Positions 10,597 to 19,811 of a DNA stretch of 31,222 nucleotides are shown piece by piece. The position numbers and the translations under genes were made by a program. The first letter of the stretch is position 1; every line of letters begins with the position of its first letter. Below the pieces are notes generated by a model that worked only from the letters and a program-made list of their open reading frames with translations, was not told where the DNA came from and made no database searches. Origin of the DNA: Chara braunii (lineage: Eukaryota > Streptophyta > Charophyceae > Charales > Characeae); contig BFEA01000096.1 of the NCBI GenBank assembly GCA_003427395.1, positions 605,027 through 636,248 of the forward strand. Reading direction: 5' to 3'.

Positions 10597-11302
10597 ATGT
10601 TACCAGCATTGAACGAGAATTGTGCTTTTCCTTTTTTTGCAAATTTTAATGACCAAGTTTGGATAGTATGAGTAAGCTTGCTAGGAATGAGCGATGTAAG
10701 GACTAACTAGAACTGTGCCACGATGAGTTAAGAGATAGCAGTCTGAAGCTACTTTCTGGATGAGCTACCTTCGAAAGAGTATATGCAAAACAATGACACG
10801 GGGTATGGGACGAGACCGGTTGGGATGGTTGTATTGTGAGCTTTGGATGGAATAAGGATTGTGCTTTTGAGAGGGAACCGTAAATTCGGATTGATAAGCA
10901 AGGCAAGGCATTTGAGTGTTGGTCGAATACAACAGAAGTTAGGGAACCTATGGGTAAAGGGGCGTGAAGAACACCCCTTCCCTAGGAGCCTAATCCAACT
11001 GAGTCATGAATGACTATGAAAATAGTCAAGAGCTGAGAGGCCAAAAAGAGTGAAAATAGAGGGGGTATCCCTGCCCTTTGCTATGGTTGAACGACGGGGT
11101 GAGCTAGTGCTGCTTGGGGTTGCGAGCCTCAACTCGAGCACTAGACGCTAAGTCGGATGTATGCATGGATAGTAAATTGCATTAAGAAAGGATGAAGGAA
11201 ACCGCACGCAAAAAACTGAAAAGAGATGGACACCTTCTAACCCCCAAGACAAAGATGGGATCCGTGTCCTCGAGGGCCACCCCCTCGTGCGCTAACATTG
11301 GA
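10597..11302. other. Unassigned DNA after the gag-like region
   Basis: I see no supportable gene. A short open stretch around 10856-11007 (IVLLRGNRKFGLISKARH) loosely resembles a piece before pol near 4669-4730 (LIVLRENRELWVGSARR). Both could be remnants of the same part of the retroelement, but the match is short. Confidence 0.3.
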
Positions 11303-11580
11303 ATGGATAACGGCGGCCCTGACAAGGCCGTCCGATTGGGATGGATAAGGATGGCTTTGACAAGACCGTCCGATTGAAATGGATAAGGATGGCCTTGACA
11401 AGGTCATCCGATTGGAAATGGATAAGGATGACCCTGGCAAGGCCGTTCGATTGGAATGGATAAGGATGACCCTGACAAGGCCATTCGATTGGAATGGATA
11501 AGGACGACCCTGACCAGGCCGTTCAATTGAGAATGGAAAGAATGACCCTAACCAGGTTGATCGGAATGATCCCTGACAAG
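11303..11580. repeat. 38-39 bp minisatellite, about 7 copies
   Basis: The unit is ATGGATAAGGATGACCCTGA followed by CAAGGCCGTCCGATTGGA. Units start at about 11303, 11341, 11379, 11418, 11456, 11494 and 11533, and the last is shortened. The period is not a multiple of 3, so the open frames reading through it on the - strand are not evidence of a gene. Confidence 0.93.
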
Positions 11581-11582
11581 AG

Positions 11583-12131
11583 TCATTCTTTGGAATTGTT
11601 ATTACGGTCCCCTTGCATGGCTGCTTGAGAAAGGATGAGTTGGAAGGATCTAGAATTTGCATTGAAGAATTGCTTGAGGATTGAGGATTGCATTACATGA
11701 ACAATGAGCCGGAGAACAGCGAGACACCATCGTTTATGCGGATCACATGAACAACCCACGTGATTGTCCCAAAATTTTCGCATGCTATCATTATTGTCAT
11801 CGTCGTCCATTTCGTCAGCACTACCCTCCCCGTCATCCTCACTCTTACCAAATCTCATTGCCTTTGGACCTTGATATTTGTAATCCAAAGCAAAACCCAT
11901 ACAAGTTAGAGGGGTCGTCCTTCCACTGTCCGCCACGACCGTGTTACATGCTCCTTCGTTGGATGTTAACTTCAATGCTGCATCTCTTGCGCTGCATTCT
12001 GCAGTTATCAGATCCCAACACTCTCTCAACATTTTTGGTACTTCATTCGATCCGGAGTTTGCAAGAGCCTTCATAGACTTCACAATAGCCTTGTCCATTG
12101 GAGACTGTGACTGTGAAGATTGAATCAACAT
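11583..12131 (-). CDS. Hypothetical acidic protein or exon (182 aa)
   Basis: I do not recognise this protein. The open frame of 182 codons lies between the minisatellite and the duplicated GA-rich region and is not itself repetitive. It begins MLIQSSQSQSPMDKAIVKSM and has a Ser-rich start, a segment VPKMLRECWDLITAECSARD, a Cys-containing middle, and an acidic stretch (EDDGEGSADEMDDDDNND) at about residues 101-118. It then has MRKFWDNHVGCSCDPHKRWC. The last 40 residues are hydrophobic and Gln/Asn-rich and may be intron or 3' sequence read through. It could be one exon of a plant-type gene or a fragment of a transposon protein. No upstream exon is evident. Confidence 0.35.
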   Translation of the reverse strand: MLIQSSQSQSPMDKAIVKSMKALANSGSNEVPKMLRECWDLITAECSARDAALKLTSNEGACNTVVADSGRTTPLTCMGFALDYKYQGPKAMRFGKSEDDGEGSADEMDDDDNNDSMRKFWDNHVGCSCDPHKRWCLAVLRLIVHVMQSSILKQFFNANSRSFQLILSQAAMQGDRNNNSKE

Positions 12132-12224
12132 GTGATTCGTTAAAACAGTATATTATTGTGTGTACTATTTTGAAACGAATTGAGGACACACTGACACATT
12201 GTATATTTCGGCGTAGTATACCAG

Positions 12225-12590
12225 ATCCAGACATATCCGAACTAGTAGTGAAATCACTTTCGAGTTCGAGGACCGCAACCAATATGTGCTAAGACACAGT
12301 CAGAGTTGCTTCCGAGTCGCACTCGGAGTTCAGCACCGGACTCATCCGAATTCGAAGAGTATAATGACTTGAAGTGACGCGTGTGAGGAGCACAATGAGT
12401 TGAGCCTCTTTACAGACGATTGTGTAGATTTGAAGGCCGTTGTTACAGTAACTGAGCACATTCCAGCATCAATAAAGTTTGGCATCGGACATATCCGACT
12501 TAGAGGAGTAGGATGACTCGTATTTATGAGTGTGCGGACCAGAATGAATTGCAGTTCTGCACCAATGATTGTGTACATTTGAAGAGAGGG
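12225..12590. repeat. Degenerate tandem duplication, period about 149 bp
   Basis: Two diverged units each run from a CATCCGA/TATCCGA half-palindrome through GGATGACT-like sequence to GATTGTGTAGATTTGAAG (12418) and GATTGTGTACATTTGAAG (12567). A partial earlier unit begins near 12225 (CAGACATATCCGAACT). The right unit runs directly into a GA array. Confidence 0.7.
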
Positions 12591-12652
12591 AGAGAGAGAG
12601 AGAGAGAGAGTACCTCGAGATAGAAAGAAAGAGAGAGAGAGGGAGAGAGCGT
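12588..12652. repeat. GA microsatellite
   Basis: Interrupted (GA)n and GAAAGA sequence, split by a TACCTCGAGATAGA interruption near 12610. It is the first of four GA arrays in the 12.6-14.2 kb complex. Confidence 0.9.
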
Positions 12653-12659
12653 GCAGATG

Positions 12660-13185
12660 ATTGTACATAAATTTCTTCCATCTCGACACGCCGCACAGGA
12701 GACGCATGGTCGAAGAACACGCGAAGAGCACAAGTCTAGTTGTACAAGAGCTGCAAGGTTTTCGATAGGCGAGAGTAAGCCAAGTTCGGATGTATCCGAG
12801 ATGACAGGAGAGAGAGAGTCCGTGGCAAACAACAAATGTGCACTCTACACAGTCGAGAGATCGACAAGACAAGCATCGTACCGTCATCGATCATCATTCG
12901 TATTTCGGATGCATCCGAAGTATTGAATCAATAGAGGCATTTTAGTCTCATATGTCCGTATCGGTCCGGGGTACGGTTCAATTTACAAGTGATTGTACCG
13001 TATCTAGAAGTTTTTTCTCGAACACTAAGGCTTTGTCCAATCAACCAATTTTGTTCTGTTCGGTAGCGCTAGATTAAATCAAATTTCGCCCGTTACTAGT
13101 ACCCATCGGCGCCTACTTTCAAGGATTTCTTTCCTCACTATAGTAAATCTTTTCATTGTATTGCGTACTGCATAGGAACCCATTG
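12660..13185. repeat. Duplicated module M1 (partners at 13.2-13.7 and 14.15-14.5 kb)
   Basis: The left half (GGTCGAAGAACACGCGAAG, then TCGGATGTATCCGAGATGAC) is repeated at about 13240-13375. The right half (CAAATGTGCACTCTACACAG, CATCGTACCGTCATCG, the palindrome TCGGATGCATCCGA at 12905-12918, then AATCAATAGAGG, CCAATCAACCAATTTTG and AGTACCCATCGGCGCC) is repeated at 14150-14540. Unit limits coincide with GA arrays. Confidence 0.8.
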
Positions 13186-13364
13186 TGAGAGGGTACAAAT
13201 GACTCTACCGATTTCCCTTCCCATGTCGAGGAGATGCAAGGTCAAAGAACACGCGAAGGCCGAGAGCCTCGATTTTGAAAGCATTGTGGATGGTAGTTGG
13301 AGAAGAGCATCAAGTTATGCGCCAAACGAGGGCAGGCCACGGTCGGATGCATCCGAGATGACAC

Positions 13365-13419
13365 AGAGAGAGAAAGAGAGGGAGAGAGAGAGAGAGAGAG
13401 AATCCGAGATGACACACAC

Positions 13420-13495
<76 letters not shown>

Positions 13496-13500
13496 AGAGA
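13365..13500. repeat. GA microsatellite
   Basis: Almost pure (GA)n in three blocks, interrupted by AATCCGAGATGACACACACA near 13401. The interruption itself repeats the tail of the palindrome module (ATCCGAGATGACAC), so the microsatellite appears to have grown on both sides of a duplicated piece. Confidence 0.95.
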
Positions 13501-13509
13501 TCTTTCGGT

Positions 13510-13712
13510 GGTTTCAAAGAGCAAATGAGCACTCCACACAATCTAACATTGTACCATCGTCCACCACATTTTCGAAGCAAAGAGCAAACGAGCACTCCAC
13601 GCAGCTGAGAGATGATAAGAAATACATTGTACCATCATCCACCACATTTCCGTGTATCGGATACATCCGAAGTGTCCAATCAATAGAGTTGCTTTGCCAC
13701 AGACTACACACA
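13510..13712. repeat. Duplicated module M2 (two partial copies)
   Basis: CAAAGAGCAAATGAGCACTC followed by ATTGTACCATCGTCCACCAC is present at 13514-13570 and again at 13579-13650 (CAAACGAGCACTCCACGCAG, CATTGTACCATCATCCACC). The second copy continues to the palindrome variant TCGGATACATCCGA at 13657-13670 and AATCAATAGAG. Both match the module at 14153-14240. Confidence 0.8.
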
Positions 13713-13715
<3 letters not shown>

Positions 13716-13803
<88 letters not shown>

Positions 13804-13958
13804 NNNNNNNNNNNNNNNNNNNNNNNNNNNNNNNNNNNNNNNNNNNNNNNNNNNNNNNNNNNNNNNNNNNNNNNNNNNNNNNNNNNNNNNNNNNNNNNNN
13901 NNNNNNNNNNNNNNNNNNNNNNNNNNNNNNNNNNNNNNNNNNNNNNNNNNNNNNNNNN

Positions 13959-14048
<90 letters not shown>

Positions 14049-14096
14049 GTGAGAAAGAGAGAGAAAGAGGTCGTGAGAAAGAGAGAGAAAGAGGTC

Positions 14097-14150
<54 letters not shown>
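13716..14150. repeat. Long GA microsatellite containing an assembly gap
   Basis: (GA)n runs from 13716 to 13803 and from 13959 to about 14150 with 155 N between. The right part includes three copies of a 26-nt unit built on TCGTGAGAAAGAGAGAGAAA at about 14047, 14073 and 14096. The N run is a scaffold gap inside the array, so the true length is unknown. Confidence 0.97.
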
Positions 14151-14152
<2 letters not shown>

Positions 14153-14540
14153 CAAAGAGCAAATGAGCACTCCACAGAGCATCGTACCATCATCCACCAC
14201 ATTTCTTGTTTCAGATGCATCCAAAGTATCGTATCAACAGAGTCGCTTTAGTCTCTTATACCCCTATCGGTTTGGGCCACGGTTCAATCCCAGAAATTGA
14301 GGCCTTGTCCAATCAGTCAATGGTTTTTTGTTCAATAGCGCTATCTTAATTCAAATTTCGTCACTTTCTAGTACCCATCGGCGACGCCTATCGGGTTTTC
14401 CTTCCCTCGCTACATTCAATTTTGTCCAATCATACAATTTTTCTTTTGTTCAGTAGGGCTAGCTTAATTCAAAATTCGTCACTTTCTAGTACCCATCGGC
14501 GCCGCCTTTCGGGTTTTCCTTCCCTCGCTACATTCAATGG
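14150..14540. repeat. Duplicated module M3 with an internal 117-bp tandem duplication
   Basis: It starts CAAAGAGCAAATGAGCACTC, holds a decayed palindrome (TCAGATGCATCCAA, 14211-14224), then two copies of a 117-bp unit (about 14304-14420 and 14421-14538). Each copy has TTGTCCAATC, TTCGTCACTTTCTAGTACCC, ATCGGCG, and CGGGTTTTCCTTCCCTCGCT. M1 has one copy of the same unit at about 13032-13145, which shows the tandem doubling happened in M3. Confidence 0.85.
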
Positions 14541-14559
14541 TATTGGCTAATGCATAGAC

Positions 14560-14917
14560 AGGCCAAAGAATTGACAACATTCAATGTTAGAAGAGGCCCG
14601 TGCGTTGTATTTTGCGCTATGTGATGCCTCACAATATTTAAAGCACTGAGCACGGAGGACCAGACGGGCCATCAAATGTAGAAAGAGGCCCGTTGTCGGA
14701 GGGTGCGGTGTCCCAGCCCTCCGAGGTGTGTCATGCACACCCTATGGCTTACTTGCTCTTGGACTGGTCCTTGTCGCTATACCTTGTGGCAAAAAGAGGG
14801 GGTTCGACGGCCTGAACCCCTCAGAGTGGGATTGTGGAAACCCGCCACTAATTTTATCTTATGTTTATTTTATATTATTTTTGTGGAAGATTTGCCCAGT
14901 TCCGAGCGACAAATTAA

Positions 14918-14968
<51 letters not shown>
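14560..14968 (+). mobile_element. Possible 3' end of a non-LTR retrotransposon with AAT tail
   Basis: A GC-rich segment passes into TTTATTTTATATTATTTTTG, then TTCCGAGCGACAAATTAAAT, then about 16 AAT repeats (14919-14967). LINE or SINE 3' ends in plants and algae often finish in a short simple repeat like this. No RT coding sequence lies upstream, so a heavily 5'-truncated copy would be needed. A plain microsatellite cannot be excluded. Confidence 0.35.
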
Positions 14969-14971
<3 letters not shown>

Positions 14972-15693
14972 GCGACTCAGTAAAACCTGTGCTAAGCCGT
15001 AATCGTGTGCTTGCTAGTCATGGACCTAGATCGAGCGGTATTCCGTTGGAACCACATGAGTGAACCTGTTGCGGGATGGGCCTAAAAAGGTGTGTCCCTT
15101 GCGATACTACGAGGCCAGGAGTCAACCCCAGCGGCGGTACCGTGGTGCCTGGTGTATTGAGGCGGTACTCTCCCGATTTTTCCATGAGGACCCTTCGCAT
15201 GTAGGGAGGAGTCAGTTGTTGACCCGGGGTACTACCACTTGACAGCTAATGATGGATAGAGGTCTTGACACGTCTCTCAGATCCGACCCGCACAGTGGAT
15301 GTCATATGGAGGAAGCTCGGAGATAAGAGAGAGAGGGATGTCAACTAGCTATGGCAACTGTTAATCACATGCCCTAGCCAGCTTAAATACGGCCGTGAGA
15401 CGGGTGTTGCAAGCACATCAAGCACTGCAGCGACCCACTTGTCAGTTACAAAAACTAGGGTTTTCACTGCTTCGTCCTGAGGGTCATTCGTGAAGGTGCT
15501 GCGTACAGGGCATGATCTCAGTTGCAATTCACTGATAGAGAGAAGGTATAGAAGACCCAATCAGGAGATCAACCTCGCGCCTACCAAGGGTAAAAGAAAG
15601 CAAAACCAAGATTATTGACGGTTGACTTATACTAGCATACGCTCGCAGAATCAAAGAGGGGGACGTACGGACATGACAGTGTATCTACCCATG
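14969..15693. other. Unassigned stretch
   Basis: No supportable gene. It is moderately GC-rich single-copy-looking DNA. Two opposite-strand open frames of 60-70 codons (15018-15200 and 15345-15560, both -) show no recognisable motif. Confidence 0.4.
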
Positions 15694-15930
15694 TTATAGC
15701 CAGAGGTTCACTCTCACTTCCCTCGCCAGGGAAACAGCCGTCTTGGTTGCAATGGAGTTGCTGATAACTGGACGGTGTAAAATTGTAAATTGTCCATGTT
15801 CTAGTTGAAGGTTCAATCCTATGTACCTCGTCTGGTGAGAGATTGAGCGGGCTTCAGGTAAGCCTGAAATGCAGGAGATACTTGCGCTGAGCAACGCATG
15901 AACCTGGTCCAAAATTTTGACTAAGTTCAA
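15694..15930 (-). pseudogene. Possible CobB/CbiA middle-region fragment
   Basis: The 78-codon frame contains VHALLSASISCISGLPEARS and then TRYIGLNLQLEHG. In cobyrinate a,c-diamide synthases the end of the ATP-binding half has a G-x-L-P-x(6-8)-R-H-L-G-L-x-x-x-x-E block, and the order and spacing fit that block. The remainder shows no match, so the homologous part is about 45 residues. A GATase-like fragment of the same family lies 2 kb away on the opposite strand, which raises the chance that this is real. The match is short and judged from memory, so it is only suggestive. Confidence 0.33.
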
Positions 15931-16257
15931 GCACGCAACAGTGTCATTGTCGGGGACGCAAGGCTCATAGCCTTAGTGTAGAGTATGAGTAATGGTGACT
16001 TCTGCATTCTCAGAGAGACCATGTCTTGACAATCATAATTGGTGTTCAATAACTTGCAAAAAGCCAAGTATCCCTACATACTAGCTGCTTGTACGGGTTA
16101 GGGGGACATAATGAATCTGACCCTAGCTATATGCCATATCCATTCATCAATTGTTGACTTATCATGGGTCATAGGCACATGCACAGGGAGAACGCTAACA
16201 CCGGTGAAACAGTGAGCGAGCGACAAAAAAACTTGAGGGGACGCTTCCAGTGTGATA
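15931..16257. other. Unassigned stretch
   Basis: I see no gene, repeat or clear regulatory structure in these 330 bases. Confidence 0.4.
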
Positions 16258-16259
16258 GC

Positions 16260-16652
16260 TGACGTGGCTACCCCGTCCTCGCAGATGAACTGGCATGGCG
16301 GTCATTTGCTGACGTGGCAGTTACATGTCCTCATAAATACTGTCTTCACCCGAGTATAACGCCCCGTCAAAATGGCTGTATTTGTAGCAAATTTTGGTCT
16401 AGACACAACTGCACCAGTCTTTGTGCATTTTATTCACATAAAAGACGGTCGTCATGTTGCTCACTTGGCGATTAGTCCTTTCTCACGGGGAAGCCATTAG
16501 CTGATGTGACTGTCGGTTAGGGCATGGCAATTTCCTGGTGCTCATAGATTTTGCTGACGTGGCAACGTCTGAGTCCTCGATGATCATTCATGATCAGGTG
16601 ATAAGTTTGAGCTCGGCGGCGAGGGCTGCGAGCAGCTTTAAACTGACACGTG
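16260..16652. promoter_or_regulatory. Cluster of ACGT-core (bZIP-type) motifs
   Basis: TGACGTGGC occurs at 16260-16268, 16310-16318 and 16555-16563, with a diverged TGATGTGAC near 16502 and ACACGTGG near 16645. Further ACGT sites are CACGTG near 16951 and the palindrome GCCACGTGGC at 17283-17292. Plant bZIP factors bind G-box and TGACGTGG sequences. No confident downstream gene was found, so this may be a promoter of an unrecognised gene or part of a degraded repeat: the surrounding TTTGCTGACGTGGCA contexts are alike. Confidence 0.4.
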
Positions 16653-17937
16653 GACGAAGAAGCGTGGGGAGAGGTAGATGAAACCAAGAAAAAGAAAAAA
16701 AAACGGGGGTAGAAATGAAACTGGTCTTCTCAGCTCGTTAGATCCATTCTTGAGGAGGGCACGAAAAAAGCAGGAGGAATGAGACAAATGAGAGAGGAGA
16801 GGGCGCAGTACACGAAACTGAAGTCATGAGTCTTTCAAAGGCATGTGTTTACTCAAGGCTCCATAGACGCCATGGCATTAAGCTGAAATACCAAAAATGC
16901 CACTCGCGTGCATGCCTCGCCAATGTCGTTAATTTCTTCATGCCCAAATGTCACGTGAAACTTGCCATCGACTCAGGAAAACAGAGCATGAGAGAAGAGT
17001 AAGAAAGAGAGAGACAATAGGAGGAAGAATCTTGAGAAGGAGGGAGAGAACTACAAGCTTGGTTATTGAGTTGAGCATAAAGAGGCAGTTGTGGTGAACA
17101 CATATGGTTGTGGCTCATGATCAGATACATCCAGATCAGAATATGAGTATAGAAGAGAGAGAAGGTGTCGTGTCCTTCTTCTTATTATTACCATTAAGTA
17201 ATATTAACTATATCAGGCCGTTGGCCGTGACATCCCTGTGGTAAGCAAAGTTCATCGGCCAGGTGTATGGAGGGAATTGCTTGCCACGTGGCGCTGGTTC
17301 ATTGTCGCCGTCGCCATCGTACGTCTGACTGGTGTGCTGCTTGCTTTGTCCCCAGGAGAAGCGTAAACTAGCGGGTATGTCCTCCTCTAAAGTGGGGTAC
17401 TGTGCGGTGTTGTTGAGGCTGACCTTGGGATAGACGACTGCACCATGAAAATGGAGTTGTGAGTGGTGAGGAGGGGCTACTAATGATTATGAGCAAGGTT
17501 CAGAAAAGGGAGCTCTTCCGGGCTATGTACCGCTAATTGACTTTCGCCCCTCTTTTCAGTTCTCTGCAATTAACTAAATGAATTAATTAACTAAAATAAA
17601 GAGTTAATTGCCGATACACAACACGAAGTTAATTGTCGTCTAACAACGTGTACCTTGTCTCGAGTCCCCCGCATCTCCGCCAACGCGGCCTGTGTTTTAC
17701 ATATGATTTTCTTTGTTAACAGGAGAATCATACTGATCATGTAAAACAAAGACCCTTAATACAGGCGATCCTAAGTGCAACGAAGTTGCCTCTACCAAGA
17801 AAATTCGGGAACGCCTTCAACTTTTTTGTCCGTGTGCCGGCACGAAGTGTGGCGTCAAGCCACTCTCAGAGACTCACTGAGATCTTTCCGCGTTGGCAAC
17901 AATTGTTGGTACTCTTAACACCCAAAGGCATAGTGTG
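16653..17937. other. Unassigned stretch
   Basis: No gene I can support. It includes purine-rich parts (16677-16800, 16985-17060), the G-box palindrome at 17283 and an AT-rich patch of repeated TTAATTAACTAA-like words at 17565-17640. The last bases may be intron before the CobB/CbiA-like exon. Confidence 0.4.
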
Positions 17938-18216
17938 AGGATAGGTACTGCAAAGGATGCCACCTTCTGCTTCTGTTACCATGGAAACCTTGCCCTTCTT
18001 GAAGATGCTGGGGCTGAGCTCGTCGTTTTTCTCACCTTTGAAGGATCCACTTCCTGGGCAGCTTGATGCAATCTACTTCGGTGGGGGATGTCATGAGCAT
18101 TGCGCAGAGGAGCTGTCACAGAATACGCGCTTGATGTACGTTGTTCGGGACTTCGCAGCTGTTGCATGCATCATCTATGCAGGGTGTGGAAGCCAATGTA
18201 TCTATCTCAGAGAATA
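17938..18216 (+). pseudogene. cbiA: CobB/CbiA-type glutamine amidotransferase fragment, frameshifted
   Basis: CobB/CbiA proteins amidate the a and c side chains of cobyrinate, using glutamine through a C-terminal GATase domain. Reading + strand, frame 1 gives RIGTAKDATFCFCYHGNLAL and LEDAGAELV. An extra base near 18022-18030 moves to frame 2: FFSPLKDPLPGQLDAIYFGG, then a segment matching GGYPE-x-x-A-E-E-L-S-x-N with CHEH in place of YPE. IIYAGCGS follows (family AECGG; nucleophile Cys kept at 18185-18187, preceding Glu replaced by Gly). Near 18190-18196 the frame returns to 1 with MYLSQRIQT. Only about 90 residues of the domain are present. The compensating frameshifts and lost motif residues point to a pseudogene or captured fragment. 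Land plants are not known to make cobalamin, so the role of such homologues is uncertain. Confidence 0.75.
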
Positions 18217-18245
18217 CAGACTTATTCTATGATGATAGACTCTTT

Positions 18246-19530
18246 CGTTGTTTATTAGTGGGATTCTCAAGAACAGTCATCAGCCCCAAAACCTAATCAA
18301 TTGTTACCAACTTCTAATCCAGTCAGCTAATTCAATGAACCGCTTCGACCTCGGAGACTGAACAACAGTTTCAGGCACTTTATAGCTGACTCAGGTACTC
18401 AAGGTACTCGTCTGCAACGTCAATATTTTGACGTGAGACTCGGACTAAGTCTGTTGCAGAACTCAACCCATTTTGCGGCAAACTTTGGACTTGACTCAGA
18501 GCTCAGACCAGAACTAATAAAACGGGGTGTAGATGTGCTCAATGAAACCCGGCAGAACCAAAGCAAGTCCAAGAGAAGGGGAGGACCTTAACTTGAAAGG
18601 CTCTCGACGTTGAATAAACCTGATTCCTAGCTTTGGTTCTCAGTCCGTTTGGCTTGCACGTCGTTAAAGCAGAAACAGTCTTCTCAAGAAATTAATAGAG
18701 TTTCATCAAACATCAGCCAACCTGCTTCCGGTGCAGTCAGATGACACCAGGACATAATCTGTTCGTGGGCGAGTACATCATGTTCATGGTTAAACCCAGA
18801 AAACTCTGTCAGTTCTCGACATATTCCAATTGAACTTGACTGCAGAGCTCACTGTAGATTCTATGACCGTCATTTTCATAGCAGACTTCAACTGATATAA
18901 ACAACTGTGTTATTGAAGGATTCCTATAAGACTTTTAAGCGACCTCAGTGTCATTATTGATCCGTAGTGTCATTTCAATCGCAGCCTTTACTAAAATCAT
19001 TAGCGGAGTTCAACCAAATTATCACTTCAAACCCCTCACAGTATTTGGGTATTGTTTTGGATAAAGTCGGACCAGAGCATATCAGACTCATGATCTGCAT
19101 TCAGACTAGACGCTGAACGCAACGCTTAGACTAGATTCACGACCTGCGTTCATACCAGACTTAGGACTGATGATCAGGTCGAACTCATACCACTCTCAAG
19201 TTTCTCACCCAAAATCGGTTCAGGCATATCTCAGAACCAAAGTAAGTCACGTACTCTAGTCAGATCTATGCATTCTTTCAAGTGAGACTCAGACGCATAT
19301 TGTGATCAGACTCAGAGGATGCACAACAGACTCAGTAACATAAGGCACTCAATTGCAGAACTCAAAGCAGTTTTAGGTGCAACTTTCCGGTCGAACTCGG
19401 CCCAATTCTGAATTCAACTTTCACCGTTTAAGTGCAGTTTTCTGCAAGTTTCTCAGTCGAGAGTCGAGACTACATGCTAACTCAGTTCAAGTTTTGGTAA
19501 ACTGAGCTCGATTTTGAGTGTGAGTTTCAA
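18246..19530. other. Non-coding DNA rich in CTCAGA/AACTCA words
   Basis: There is no open frame of note. Short words such as GCAGAACTCA, GACTCAGA and CTCAG recur at irregular spacing (for example 18468, 18498, 19280, 19311, 19358). This could be the LTR or upstream part of the element whose primer-binding site is at 19794, or old repeat-derived DNA. Confidence 0.4.
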
Positions 19531-19746
19531 TATATGCACGGCATATTTAATTTAATTTTTATTATTCGCATCACCATTGCTATTCCGAATCAAAATAAAA
19601 TTATTTCTAAGACCGGAGACCAGCGAAGACCTCAATTGAAGGGTCTCGCTCGAAGCCGGACGCACACAACAGGAAGGGACTTGCTTTATTTAAATTTATT
19701 TATTTATTGCAAAAACACACAAAATCATGCGTGATAGCCTGTTGGC

Positions 19747-19778
19747 TTTTCAGTCGCCAAAAGAGGCCCGACTGAAAA
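19747..19778 (+). other. Perfect 10-bp inverted repeat near an LTR end
   Basis: TTTTCAGTCG (19747-19756) pairs exactly with CGACTGAAAA (19769-19778) around a 12-nt loop. It ends 15 nt before the primer-binding site, so in the element RNA it would form a hairpin in U5. Confidence 0.6.
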
Positions 19779-19793
19779 AAAGTGTGACAAAAA

Positions 19794-19811
19794 TGGCGCC
19801 GTTGCTGGGGA
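19794..19811 (+). promoter_or_regulatory. Plant-type LTR retrotransposon primer-binding site
   Basis: TGGCGCCGTTGCTGGGGA differs at one base from the TGGCGCCGTTGCCGGGGA site well known in plant Ty3/gypsy elements, where a host tRNA 3' end primes minus-strand synthesis. It starts 4 nt after a TGACA that could be the LTR terminus (CA at 19788-19789). It marks a + strand element with its 5' LTR to the left and internal region to the right. Confidence 0.7.

Noticed and set aside
13242-14300. Long Ser-Leu or Arg-Glu repeat frames around 13.3-14.3 kb
   Set aside because: Pure products of GA/CT microsatellite, two of them running through the N gap.
14271-14300. GGTTCAATCC resembling a tRNA B box (also near 15810)
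   Set aside because: No A box at proper distance and no cloverleaf. It lies within a repeated module.
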